The translations under genes were made by a program, and so were the position numbers. Positions 14,958 through 23,864 of a stretch of 64,000 nt of DNA are shown piece by piece. The DNA lies in the NCBI RefSeq assembly GCF_037076345.1, contig NZ_AP024702.1:2170001-2234000 (forward strand), written 5' to 3'. The notes beneath the pieces are model-generated. The model was not told the DNA's origin. It ran no database searches and saw nothing but the letters and a program-made list of their open reading frames with translations. Every line of letters begins with the position of its first letter. Positions within the stretch are counted from its first letter, which is position 1. Origin of the DNA: Haloferula helveola. Lineage in GTDB: Bacteria > Verrucomicrobiota > Verrucomicrobiia > Verrucomicrobiales > Akkermansiaceae.

Positions 14958-17900
14958 TCACTCCTCGTCCGGCAGTTGCCGCACCTCCGGCTTCACCTCG
15001 ATGGGCGAGGTTGACGGTTCCATTTTCTCGATCGTCCCTCCGTCGTCCTGCACCGGCACGACCTTGATGTCGACCTCGACCGGCACCGCCCTCAGGCCCT
15101 CGATGATCTGCTGGAGACGTGCCACGGTTTCGTCGCCGAGCGACTGCGGTTTGGCGTAGTTCGCTCCAGCCGAGGCGATTCCTTCACGGATCGCCTCGAG
15201 CCCGTCATTGAATTGGGTGAGTTGCGCGACCACGCGCGCCACGGGGTCGTTCTCACCCGCCCCGCCAAGCAGTTTCCGCTTGTTGAAGTCCTTCTTGATC
15301 TGCTCCCAGCGGGCGGCCTGCTTTTCGTCGAGAAGGCCTTCCATCTCGTAGAACTTGAGCAGGTTCGCCTCGGCGGCGGTCGTCAGGTTCTGCGACTCAC
15401 TGCGGTAGTGGTCGATGATCAACTGGCGGACCTCGTCGTCGGTCATCAGCGGCAGGACCTTCTCGGCAATCCGGTTCATGTTCCGGTAGGAGCCTTGCAG
15501 CTTGAACGACGGCTCGGTGCGGTAGGCATCCTCCTGCGCCGCGCTCCGGATGTATTCGAGGTTCACCCGCAGGATCGTGTCGCGAACCCTCAGCAGATGC
15601 TTGGTCGCGGCGATCATCTCGTCGATCTCCGCCGGCGTGTAGTTGCCTTCGAAATCGGCGCCGTCGCGGCTGCCGGTCTCGGCGATCCGGATCAGGGTGA
15701 GGACGTCTTTCTGCGACCGGCTCGCCATCCGCGAAAGCGCCGGATTGGAGGTCAGCGAGTTCTCGATGTAGCTCGCTTTGAAGGCCCCCTCGTGACCGCC
15801 AAGAATGTCGCCGAGATTGTAGGTGTCGGCCCGGTTCGCCAGCATGTCCGGGATCTGGAACTTGCCGCCGCTCTCGGTGTAAGGGTTGCCCGCCATCACC
15901 ACCGCGACCTTGCGTCCGCGCAGGTCGTAGGTGCGCGCCTTGCCCTTCCAGACCCCCTCGATCTTCCGCTGGGCATCGCAAAGGCTGATGAATTTCTGCA
16001 GGAACTCGGAATTCGTATGCTGGATGTCGTCGACGTAGATCATCACGTTGTCGCCCATCTCCAGCGCGAGATTGAGGCGTTTCACCTCCTCACGGGCCGC
16101 GGCGTTCGGTGCCTCGGCCGGGTCGAGCGACAGCACGTTGTGCCCGAGCGCCGGGCCGTTGATCTTGACGAAGGTCAATCCGAGCCGGTTGGCGACATAC
16201 TCCATCAGAGTCGTCTTGCCGTAGCCCGGTGGGGAAATGAGGAGCAGCATGCCCATCCGGTCGGTCCGGGTGTCGGCACCGGCGGTTCCGAGCTGCTTCG
16301 CGAGGTTGTCGCCGATCAGCGGCAGGTAGACCTCGTCGATCAGACGGTTGCGGACGAAGGCGCTCATCACCTTCGGCTTGAACTCGTCCAGCCTCATCGC
16401 GTCGCGCTTCTCCTCGGTTAGCTGCTGCTTCAGCGAGGAAAGCGCGCGGAAAGCCCGCGCGTCGGACGCCTCGTGCCGCGCGACCCGGTCAAGGAACTCG
16501 CTGTAGTGGACTTCCAGCTCACCGCCCCGGATGCGGGGGTGGTTCGAACGCAGGGTGTCGACCGTGACGGCGAGCTCGACCGACTTCACCGACCGCTGCT
16601 CGAATCCGCCGCGCGCCAGATGCACCGCTCCCTCGTCAACCACCGAGTCCCTCAATCCGTCCGGCGTCGAAGCCAAGGCCTCCTCGCTACTCGCGGCAAA
16701 TCCGGCGAGCCAGTCGCGGGCGACCTCGTAACGGACCTCGACCGGCGTCCCTTCACCGCCAACCGACTCGTCATAAGTCTGCTTGGCCCGCTTTCCGACC
16801 AGCGCATGCTCGAAGCCCCGGACCAGTTCGGCGGCGGCGGCGGAAACCACGAAGGCACCGCCAGCCGCGAGCTCTTCCGAAAGATAGCCTGCCACGCGTT
16901 CCGCATCCTCGGTCGCGAAAAGCCCGACGTCCTTCTGCCACGCCTCGAATCCGGTCCGCAGCCCGCCCTTCCAGCGGGCGAGATCGCCACCGCTTTCGAA
17001 AAGGCTACGGCGTTTGCCGTAACTCGAAAACTTCGCCGCCAGCAGCTCCTTCGCCGGATCCTGCCAGCTTTCCCAGAAAAGCACCGCCGCCGCCCGCAGG
17101 CTCGGTCCGAATTTCAGAAGGCCGGCCTCATCGTGCACCGGCATCAGCTTCTCAAGCAGCTTCGCCGCATCCTCGTCATGGACGCCCTTGGTGTATCCCT
17201 CCGCGTAACGCGGCTGCATGAACGCCTGAACCTGCTCCAGCAATGGCAGGGACGAGCGCCCCCGCTCGTCCGCCGGGCCGCCTTTCCCTTCCACTCCCTC
17301 CATCAAGAACCGCCACACCAGATACTCCACCCGCGCCACGTCCGGTCCCTCGCTCGGCACCTCCAGATCCCACGCATCGCGCGTCGCGAGAAACGCCTCG
17401 TCGACGATCGGCTCGAAGAACTTCGTGCCCGCCAGATGGAAGGCCATGCCGTCCTCGTGAGGCACGATCGTCATCTCCAGCGCCTGCGTGTTCACGCTGA
17501 ACGGATGCTTCCCGAAACGCAGCACGTTCTGCCCATCGACGAAGAGCTCCTTCTTGTCCTTCAGTTGCCGAACCCCGTCCTCGCGCAGCGTCTTCAGGCG
17601 CGTCTGTAGATCGTCGGCCTTGACCGGGTCACCGAGTTCGGTGAGCTGCGCGACGATGTCCCGCACCTTCCCGATCATCGGATCGGTCGCGAAGTAGCTG
17701 TGGATCTCTTCGAGCTCCTTGAAGGCCGACACCCGGTTGCGGATGCCGTTGAGGATGCGCTCGGCGCTCTTGAACAGCGCGCCGGCCCGCTTCTGCCGGC
17801 CCTCCATCAGCTGCGTCCGCCGACCTTCGAAGGCATCGTAGATCTCCTCGCGGCGGGTCGTGAGCTGTTCGATGTACTCGTCGAACTCCGAGAACTTCCC

Positions 17901-20081
17901 TTCGAGCTCCTCGACCTGGACCATCAGCCGGGTCAGCGACTCATCGCACTTCTCGGGCGTGTCGCAGAGGTCGAGGTAGTTCGCCAGCGCCTGCGACAGC
18001 AGCTTCATCTGCGCCGCGAACTGGGCCTCGCCCTCACCACGAGCCAGCTCCTTGCGGCGGTTGCGCAGCGAGCCGCGGGTGCCATTCAGCTTCGCATAGA
18101 GAGACGAGATCCGCTCGATGATCGCGGTCGTCTGCGTGGCATCCTCGATCTTCAGGCCGCCGACGACCTCGATCAGCATCTCAAGCTCGCCCGCCGCCTT
18201 GTCCAACGCCTCGGCAACATCGTCGGCCTCGGCAACCTTGGAGATCTTCGCGACACCGGCCTCCTGTTCATCGATGGCGTCGGCGTAGGTCTTGAGCGAA
18301 TCCTCCCCGAGGAGGAAATCGACCGTCCGCTGCGATGTCCCGTCGGTCACGTCGACGACTTCCGCCTCGAAGCCGTCGATGACCGCCGGTTCGGTGTAGC
18401 GGACTTCCCGCAGCCCGATGATCTCGCCGCGGAGCTTCCGCAGCTCCGCAAGATGATGAACGAGCGGCTTCAGCTCGTCGCCGGGCGCCGTCCGGGCTTC
18501 CCGGACCGCCTTCTCCACCGCCGCACGGACTTCCGCCGTCCGCTGCGCCGCGACCTCGCGCAGCCGCTGGACCTTGTCGAACTCCCCGATCGCCGCCTCC
18601 GCCGCCTGGCGGATCTCGCGCAGCGGCGCCGAAAGCTTTCCGCACTCCTCGCGGTCGAGCCAGAAATAGGCATCAAGCAAGTCGCCGGAGCGCTTCGCCA
18701 GGTCAAGGTAGAGCCCCGCGAAGGAATCGTCCTTTTCGAGGAGCGTCAGCAGCTCGCGCGCCTCCGCCATCCCGCGAACCAGCTCGGGATTGCCGATCTT
18801 GAACAGGTAGGAGCTCTGGTCGGCCGCGGTTGCCATCGCCGCCTCGTCATCCAAGTACGGCGTCTGCCATATCTGAAGCGCGTGGTGCTTCTGCGGCTGG
18901 CCGTCCGATCGGAACAGCACCAGCTGGCCGTCGGGGAACAGCGAGAACCCCGAGCAGAGGATCGGTGTCTCGACGCTCTGCTGGATCCGGTTGTAGGAAA
19001 GCAGGACATACTCGCCGGCCGGCCGGTTGTAGAACGCGAACAGAACGTCCTCGCCGTTCGAGCTCGGCACCCGGCGCTCGAAGCGCATGTCGAGAATCCC
19101 GTGATCGAAGGTCTTCAGCTCACCGCTCTGGAGCAGGTAGCCGTTAGCGAACACGATGCCGTGGTCATCGGGAAGGAGAACGCACGAGTCACCGATCGCA
19201 TCGAGCCGGTGGACCGAGTTCGTCTTCTCGTTGAAGACGAGGTAGCGGTGCAGGCTTTCGCGGTAGGGAAGGATCTTGAGGATGATCAGCGAGCCGACCT
19301 TGGCGTAGAAGATCTCCGCGTCATCAAGCGTCTGATCGCTCTCCGTGACCGGCTCGGAATAGATCCCCTCTCCCGTCTCCGTGTTGTCCTCGATCTTGAT
19401 CGTCAGGTCGCCGCCGACCGTTTCGACGAACACCCGGTCCTCGATCGAGATGTGCGGGTGCAGCCCCGAGCGATGCATCTCGCGGTGGGCTCGGATCCAC
19501 TTGAATTCCTGCTGCGGGGGAAAGACATACTCGTGGTCGAAACGGTTGCCTACGTATTCGAGCTCCCCGTTCAAGATCCGCCACTTGAAGACCTTGATGT
19601 CTTCAAGCGTCTTGCCGGCCCGCATCGCGATGAACAGATGCGGTCCGATCACCATGAACTTCTGGAAGACCGTCTCGCGGTAGTACTTGTAGAGGTAGTG
19701 GAAGTCCTCGACGAAACGCGGATCGTCGAGCACCTCGGCGACCGGAACCTGGGTGAAGGCACGGGTTTCCGGATCGTAGTCGTAGGCCGAGAAGACGTCC
19801 GAGATGTCCGTCGTCTGCTTGAGCCCGAACTGGATGTTGTAGCCGAAGAGGAAGCGGCGCTTGCCGACCGTGACCAGATCGCGCGCGACGCAATTGTGCT
19901 CGGTCGACACCCGCTCGGTACCGAGCAGCGCCGTCTCGACCCCGCCGAACACGGCAAGGCGCTCGGCATTCAGCGAATCGAGCCCGTCGCGCAGGGTCGC
20001 GCCGTGCTTCTCCAACCGCGCGCGGATGACCTCATAGGCGCCGCCCTCGAGCTGGTCCTGCTTCTGTTCTTCTTCAGGCAT
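14958..20081 (-). CDS. Giant AAA+ ATPase, DUF3686 'DNA repair ATPase' type
   Basis: A 1707-residue protein of the kind annotated as 'DNA repair ATPase' (DUF3686 N-terminal region); the repair role is not established. The first ~450 residues are a beta-rich domain (RFLFGYNIQFGLKQTTDISDVF ...), followed by long coiled coil from about 490 to 860. A mixed region leads to the C-terminal AAA+ module: Walker A SPPGYGKTT near residue 1284, Walker B VMIYVDDIQHT near 1348, and a sensor-1 asparagine in VMAGNPYTESGG near 1397. About residues 935-946 (GGPADERGRSS) are encoded by a palindromic repeat inserted in frame. Directly downstream of a flotillin and a YqiJ-like gene, from which it is separated by a GxxExxY cassette; the three likely form one membrane-linked system (inference). 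Confidence 0.8.
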   Translation of the reverse strand: MPEEEQKQDQLEGGAYEVIRARLEKHGATLRDGLDSLNAERLAVFGGVETALLGTERVSTEHNCVARDLVTVGKRRFLFGYNIQFGLKQTTDISDVFSAYDYDPETRAFTQVPVAEVLDDPRFVEDFHYLYKYYRETVFQKFMVIGPHLFIAMRAGKTLEDIKVFKWRILNGELEYVGNRFDHEYVFPPQQEFKWIRAHREMHRSGLHPHISIEDRVFVETVGGDLTIKIEDNTETGEGIYSEPVTESDQTLDDAEIFYAKVGSLIILKILPYRESLHRYLVFNEKTNSVHRLDAIGDSCVLLPDDHGIVFANGYLLQSGELKTFDHGILDMRFERRVPSSNGEDVLFAFYNRPAGEYVLLSYNRIQQSVETPILCSGFSLFPDGQLVLFRSDGQPQKHHALQIWQTPYLDDEAAMATAADQSSYLFKIGNPELVRGMAEARELLTLLEKDDSFAGLYLDLAKRSGDLLDAYFWLDREECGKLSAPLREIRQAAEAAIGEFDKVQRLREVAAQRTAEVRAAVEKAVREARTAPGDELKPLVHHLAELRKLRGEIIGLREVRYTEPAVIDGFEAEVVDVTDGTSQRTVDFLLGEDSLKTYADAIDEQEAGVAKISKVAEADDVAEALDKAAGELEMLIEVVGGLKIEDATQTTAIIERISSLYAKLNGTRGSLRNRRKELARGEGEAQFAAQMKLLSQALANYLDLCDTPEKCDESLTRLMVQVEELEGKFSEFDEYIEQLTTRREEIYDAFEGRRTQLMEGRQKRAGALFKSAERILNGIRNRVSAFKELEEIHSYFATDPMIGKVRDIVAQLTELGDPVKADDLQTRLKTLREDGVRQLKDKKELFVDGQNVLRFGKHPFSVNTQALEMTIVPHEDGMAFHLAGTKFFEPIVDEAFLATRDAWDLEVPSEGPDVARVEYLVWRFLMEGVEGKGGPADERGRSSLPLLEQVQAFMQPRYAEGYTKGVHDEDAAKLLEKLMPVHDEAGLLKFGPSLRAAAVLFWESWQDPAKELLAAKFSSYGKRRSLFESGGDLARWKGGLRTGFEAWQKDVGLFATEDAERVAGYLSEELAAGGAFVVSAAAAELVRGFEHALVGKRAKQTYDESVGGEGTPVEVRYEVARDWLAGFAASSEEALASTPDGLRDSVVDEGAVHLARGGFEQRSVKSVELAVTVDTLRSNHPRIRGGELEVHYSEFLDRVARHEASDARAFRALSSLKQQLTEEKRDAMRLDEFKPKVMSAFVRNRLIDEVYLPLIGDNLAKQLGTAGADTRTDRMGMLLLISPPGYGKTTLMEYVANRLGLTFVKINGPALGHNVLSLDPAEAPNAAAREEVKRLNLALEMGDNVMIYVDDIQHTNSEFLQKFISLCDAQRKIEGVWKGKARTYDLRGRKVAVVMAGNPYTESGGKFQIPDMLANRADTYNLGDILGGHEGAFKASYIENSLTSNPALSRMASRSQKDVLTLIRIAETGSRDGADFEGNYTPAEIDEMIAATKHLLRVRDTILRVNLEYIRSAAQEDAYRTEPSFKLQGSYRNMNRIAEKVLPLMTDDEVRQLIIDHYRSESQNLTTAAEANLLKFYEMEGLLDEKQAARWEQIKKDFNKRKLLGGAGENDPVARVVAQLTQFNDGLEAIREGIASAGANYAKPQSLGDETVARLQQIIEGLRAVPVEVDIKVVPVQDDGGTIEKMEPSTSPIEVKPEVRQLPDEE
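17245..17278. repeat. Short palindromic repeat, copy B (inside the ATPase gene)
   Basis: GGACGAGCG pairs with CGCTCGTCC, with the same C-rich loop and flanks as the intergenic copy at 3394-3427. Here it is in frame within the ATPase coding sequence on the minus strand, adding a Gly/Arg/Ser-rich segment. Confidence 0.75.
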
Positions 20082-20091
20082 CTTTATTGGG

Positions 20092-20539
20092 GAACCACGG
20101 AATACACGGAAATCACGGAAGGTTTCAGAGGACGAAGCGTTCGTGCTGAGCCTTGGGATGGTGACCGAAGTTCACGAGCAATCCGACCTTCATCCGGGTC
20201 GCTTTCAGGTAGTTGATGAGCTGGGCCCGATGGGCATCTTCGAGGGTCTTCACCGCTTTGATCTCAAGGATCACTTTACCGAAGCAAATGAAGTCGGGGA
20301 CGCATCTCTTGCGCAGAATGCGCCCCTTGTATTCGAGCTCGACGCTTGGTTGGGACACGAACGGCAATCCTCGTTCTTCGAATTCAATCTCCAGACACTC
20401 TTGGAAGACATCCTCGATAAATCCGCAGCCCTTTTCCCGGTAGACCTCGAAACAGGCTCCTAGAATCGCGTGCGTTTCATCCCGAAGAATCAGCGCCATC
20501 CCATCTTCCTTTCCGTGGCTTCCGTGTATTCCGTGGTTC
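20092..20539. mobile_element. GxxExxY cassette bounded by inverted repeats
   Basis: A 448-bp unit with 29-base terminal inverted repeats: left 20092-20120 starts GAACCACGGAATACACGGAA, and right 20511-20539 is its reverse complement with two mismatches at one dinucleotide. The unit contains a single gene for a GxxExxY protein and lies between the flotillin and ATPase genes on the same strand. There is no transposase, so any movement would need help in trans. Target-site duplications are not obvious. Confidence 0.65.
20125..20499 (-). CDS. GxxExxY protein (PD-(D/E)XK-like)
   Basis: A 124-residue protein of the GxxExxY family, named for a motif that here reads GFIEDVF (Tyr replaced by Phe). The nuclease-like core is PDFICFGKVILEIKAVKTLE: Asp in PDF and Glu-x-Lys in LEIKA are at the spacing of PD-(D/E)XK enzymes, and the tail LINYLKATRMKVGLLVNFG is also characteristic. 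Biochemical function is unknown. Its gene is the only content of a 448-bp inverted-repeat cassette within the ATPase-flotillin operon, suggesting it arrived as a mobile unit and is carried by read-through. Confidence 0.88.
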   Translation of the reverse strand: MALILRDETHAILGACFEVYREKGCGFIEDVFQECLEIEFEERGLPFVSQPSVELEYKGRILRKRCVPDFICFGKVILEIKAVKTLEDAHRAQLINYLKATRMKVGLLVNFGHHPKAQHERFVL

Positions 20540-20554
20540 GGTTCAGACGATCGC

Positions 20555-22633
20555 TCAGCCCTTGAGCACCTTCGAGGCCTTCTCGTCGGTGAGGTCGAAG
20601 CGGTCGGCGGCGCCGAGGAAGCCGAGGAGCTTGCGGCGGGTGTCGCCGGTCGCGTCGGCCAGCAGCTTGCCGAGGGCGGCGCCGATGGTCAGGTCCTTGA
20701 CCTCCTCGGCGGTCACCCCGAACTGGCCGGCCCACTCGCGGAGCTGCGACTTGAAGTACTCGGGGTCGCCGTTGAAGAAGGTCTCCTTCACGTCGGACAG
20801 CGCCTCGCTGTGCTCGATCATCCGGTCGACCGACTTGCCGCGCGAGATCGCGCTGGTGATCTGGTCGAAGAACTTGTTCTCGCCGCCGATGATCTCGATC
20901 TTCGCCGACTTCATTGCCTCGCCGAGCACCATGGCCTGGGCTTCCGCGATGTCCTTCTGGATGTGGATCTGGGCGAGCTCGATGGCCTTCTCCTTCTCCA
21001 GCTCCAGCTTGAACTCCTCGTGCGCCTGTCCGGCTTCCTCGAAGAGCTTCATCGCCTCGGCCTTCTTGTGGATGCCCTCGGCCTCCGCCTCGAACCTGAG
21101 ACGCTCGACCTCGGCATCTGCCTCGCCCTGCTTCTGGGTGGCATCCGCCTTGGCCACCATGACCTCGGCCTCGCCCATTCCGTGCGCAGCCGACTCCTTG
21201 ATGGTCGCTTCGGCCAGCAGCTTCTTGGCTGCCGCCTGCTTCTCGCTGGCGCTCTGCTCGGCCTCGGCCGCGATCACGACCTCCTCGGCCTTCAGTTCGG
21301 CCGACTTTTTCGATGCCTCGGCCGCCTTGACCTCGACGTAAACTCGCTGGTCGGCCTCGAGTTCGGCCGCCTGCTTCGCGGCTTCGGCCTCCTTGACCCG
21401 GCGGATGACATCCTCCTGGGCCTGAGCCTCGGCCAGCGTGACCTTGACCTGCTTCTCGCGGTCGGCACCGGCGAATGCCTCGGTGTCCTTGATCCGCTCC
21501 TGCTCCTGCACGACGAGCTTCTCGACAGCGACGCGCTCCTTGATGACGTCCTGGATCGCCTTCTTCTCGACCTCGACCGCCTTCTCCTTCTCGATGTCTT
21601 TGAGCGTGGTCACGCGCTCGCGCTCGATCGACTCGAGCTCCTGATCGCGCTTCACCCGCTCGACCTCGACCACATCCGTGCGCTCCTTGTTGCGCTGGGC
21701 CACGAGCACCTGGCGCTCCTTGTTCTGGGTCGCAACCTCGATCTCCTCCTCGGCGGCGATACGCGCCCGCTCCGACTTCTGGCGCTCTTCCTCACGCACC
21801 TTGGCGGTCTCCGCCTCTTCGCGGGCCCTCACGCTTTCGACCTCTCGGTGCTGCTTGGCCTCCGTCTCGGCGAGCTGGCGTTCCAGTTCGAGGATCGCCT
21901 CGCGGGCCTCGACGTCCTGCTGCTTGATGACCTTCTCCTTGTCCCGCTGGATGTTGTTCGCGAGCTTCGCCTGGGCGGCCGTCAGCTCGGTGATCTTCTT
22001 GATGCCCTCGGCATCGAGGATGTTGTCGGGATCGAGCGCTTCGACCGGCGTCTGCTCGAGGTAATCGATCGCGGCGTCATCGAGGACGAAGCCGTTCAGG
22101 TCCGTCCCGATCACCTTGAGGATCTCGTTGCGGAAGGTGTCGCGCTCCTCATAGAGATCGATGAACTGGAACCGCTTGCCGACCGTCTTCAGGGCCTCGG
22201 AGAACTTGGCGTCGAACAGCGCCCGGATTTCCGGCTCCGACGATGCGCGTTGGCAGCCGATCGAGTCGGCCACCTTGAGCACGTCGTCGTCGACATGGTT
22301 CACCCGGACGAAGAACGCCACCTTGATGTCGGCGCGCATGTTGTCCTTGCAGATCAGGCCGTTCTTACCGGTCCGGTCGATCTCCAGACGCTTGACCGAG
22401 ATGTCGATCAGCTCGGCCCGGTGGAGGATCGGAATGACGAAGCCTCCGTTGAAAATGACCTTGGTCTTGGTGCCGCCGGTGCGGACGAGGGCGGAGCCTT
22501 TCTCGACCTTCCGGTAGCAGTTGATGATCATGTAGAGGAACACGAAGCCGAACAGCACGACGGCTCCGATGACGATCCACATGACGTTGGCCGGAAGGCC
22601 GTCGAGGACTGCGATGAGGGTGGGTGGTTTCAT
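20555..22633 (-). CDS. Flotillin-family protein (YqiK type)
   Basis: A 692-residue membrane-scaffold protein. One helix at about residues 17-38 (MWIVIGAVVLFGFVFLYMII) is followed by the PHB/SPFH domain (about 40-200: YRKVEKGSALVRTGG ... NGGFVIPILHRAELIDI). Residues about 215-600 are an unbroken Ala/Glu/Lys-rich coiled coil with many AEA and KAE repeats, then a helical C-terminus. Flotillins form large rings that organise membrane domains. It sits 22 bases after the YqiJ-like gene, as yqiJ-yqiK do in Escherichia coli, and upstream of the giant ATPase, which it may anchor or regulate (inference). Confidence 0.92.
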   Translation of the reverse strand: MKPPTLIAVLDGLPANVMWIVIGAVVLFGFVFLYMIINCYRKVEKGSALVRTGGTKTKVIFNGGFVIPILHRAELIDISVKRLEIDRTGKNGLICKDNMRADIKVAFFVRVNHVDDDVLKVADSIGCQRASSEPEIRALFDAKFSEALKTVGKRFQFIDLYEERDTFRNEILKVIGTDLNGFVLDDAAIDYLEQTPVEALDPDNILDAEGIKKITELTAAQAKLANNIQRDKEKVIKQQDVEAREAILELERQLAETEAKQHREVESVRAREEAETAKVREEERQKSERARIAAEEEIEVATQNKERQVLVAQRNKERTDVVEVERVKRDQELESIERERVTTLKDIEKEKAVEVEKKAIQDVIKERVAVEKLVVQEQERIKDTEAFAGADREKQVKVTLAEAQAQEDVIRRVKEAEAAKQAAELEADQRVYVEVKAAEASKKSAELKAEEVVIAAEAEQSASEKQAAAKKLLAEATIKESAAHGMGEAEVMVAKADATQKQGEADAEVERLRFEAEAEGIHKKAEAMKLFEEAGQAHEEFKLELEKEKAIELAQIHIQKDIAEAQAMVLGEAMKSAKIEIIGGENKFFDQITSAISRGKSVDRMIEHSEALSDVKETFFNGDPEYFKSQLREWAGQFGVTAEEVKDLTIGAALGKLLADATGDTRRKLLGFLGAADRFDLTDEKASKVLKG

Positions 22634-22655
22634 GGTTGGATTGGTTGAGGGGTCG

Positions 22656-23309
22656 TTACTTGGAAGAATCGAAAAGCGAGGTTGCGAGGTAGGAGCCCTC
22701 GGCCTCGTCGTAGCTGACGATCACCACCTCGGACCCGCGCGGCAGTTCGGCCGCGCCTTCCGAGAGGCGGCAGGTCAGGAGGGCCGGAGCACCGTTGTCA
22801 CGATGGACCTCTACCTGGCCGATCTTTTCGCTGAGGGTCAGCGAGCGGACGATACCGACCTCGCCGATCACCGGCTTGGTGTCTTCGGCCTTCTTCAGCC
22901 GGATCATCAGCGGACGCAGCGGCTGCGTGACCGCCTTGGTCGCCACGCTCGCGGCGATAAACGACCCAAGCAGCAGGAGGAATCCGAGCCACATCGAGTG
23001 GCCGGCATTCAGGTAGTAGTTGGAAAGGATCTGAGCGGCCCACGTGAACAGGATCACCAGGCTGAGCACGATCGTCAGCGGGATCGCGTCGGCATTCACA
23101 AACCGAAGCGTGCCGCCGAGCAGCCCGTGGAACAGATTGCTGCCGTCGACTTCTGCATCGAGGTCGGTGTCGACATCCAGATCGACGTCAAAGGCGTCCA
23201 CCGCCATCCCGCCGAACAGGACGATGATCCAATAAAGAAACAGCACCCCCATCGCCACCGTCATCGGCAGGTTGTAGGGCAGCATCATGTGCTCGAAGAG
23301 TTCCTTCAC
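22656..23309 (-). CDS. YqiJ/NfeD-like membrane protein with OB-fold tail
   Basis: About 217 residues with helices near the N-terminus (VAMGVLFLYWIIVLFG), around IPLTIVLSLVILFTWAAQI and around LGFLLLLGSFIAAS, and a soluble tail of about 70 residues (IGEVGIVRSLTLSEKIGQVE ... SEVVIVSYDEAEGSYLA) with the small beta-barrel look of NfeD/YqiJ OB-folds. Such proteins accompany flotillins. The acidic loop DAFDVDLDVDTDLDAEVDG between helices is notable. Start is uncertain: GTG 23309 is used, with GTG 23348 or an ATG a few codons later possible. First gene of the flotillin-ATPase operon. Confidence 0.8.
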   Translation of the reverse strand: MKELFEHMMLPYNLPMTVAMGVLFLYWIIVLFGGMAVDAFDVDLDVDTDLDAEVDGSNLFHGLLGGTLRFVNADAIPLTIVLSLVILFTWAAQILSNYYLNAGHSMWLGFLLLLGSFIAASVATKAVTQPLRPLMIRLKKAEDTKPVIGEVGIVRSLTLSEKIGQVEVHRDNGAPALLTCRLSEGAAELPRGSEVVIVSYDEAEGSYLATSLFDSSK

Positions 23310-23426
23310 GACAGTCGCATCCCAGCGGAAAGCCCGTGCACCAACCACTACAAAAGACGAAGCCGTTCGGAAGAGGCAGGAGTGTGCCGCCCGGGAAGTA
23401 TTCCTGACCTTCGGGACTCCCTAACA

Positions 23427-23861
23427 TCAAGCCTCGGGAAACTCTTCCGTCACGTCCCGCCATGCGACACCCCGGACATCGGGCAGGGACTTGGCGTCTT
23501 CACCAAAGCGCAGGAAGGCAAAGACGACCTGGGCTTCCTCGAGGTGGTCGCGCTCGTGGATCCATGGCCCCCACTCGCCACTCCGTGGGTCCGCCTTTCC
23601 CGGATCCTCTCCGTCGCCCGGAGCCCAAGCCCGCCAGTGCCGGAAGCCGCGCGGGTCGGCATCGTTCATGATCCGGCACTCGAGCACGAGACCCGACGAA
23701 CTGCCGAGCGTCTGGATGTAGTGACCGTCTTCGTGGTCGAGCACCACGAACGGATCCGGGCGTGCCGGATCGATTCCTTCGATCGCCTTGACCACCCGCT
23801 CCTCGTCAGGCTCGCCACAATGCTCCGCGTGCTGGGCGGATTCCAATCGATAGCCCGCCAT
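23427..23861 (-). CDS. Hypothetical acidic protein, faintly Imm1-like
   Basis: A 144-residue soluble acidic protein of unrecognised family. The central pattern DPFVVLDHEDGHYIQTLGSSSGLVLECRIM, followed by tryptophan-rich RHWRAW and GPWIHERDHL and a second strand AQVVFAFLRFGED, recalls the strand order of Imm1-type immunity proteins, but I see no toxin gene nearby and do not assign that role. Its start lies three bases after the permease stop codon, so it is probably expressed as the second gene of that unit. Confidence 0.55.
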   Translation of the reverse strand: MAGYRLESAQHAEHCGEPDEERVVKAIEGIDPARPDPFVVLDHEDGHYIQTLGSSSGLVLECRIMNDADPRGFRHWRAWAPGDGEDPGKADPRSGEWGPWIHERDHLEEAQVVFAFLRFGEDAKSLPDVRGVAWRDVTEEFPEA

Positions 23862-23864
23862 CGA

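Noticed and set aside
17700-20216. 838-codon open frame on the plus strand opposite the ATPase gene
   Set aside because: Antisense shadow of a long, confidently identified gene; no motif, biased composition.
23427-23861. Toxin-immunity pair
   Set aside because: The weak Imm1-like pattern has no accompanying toxin gene; the neighbour is a permease.
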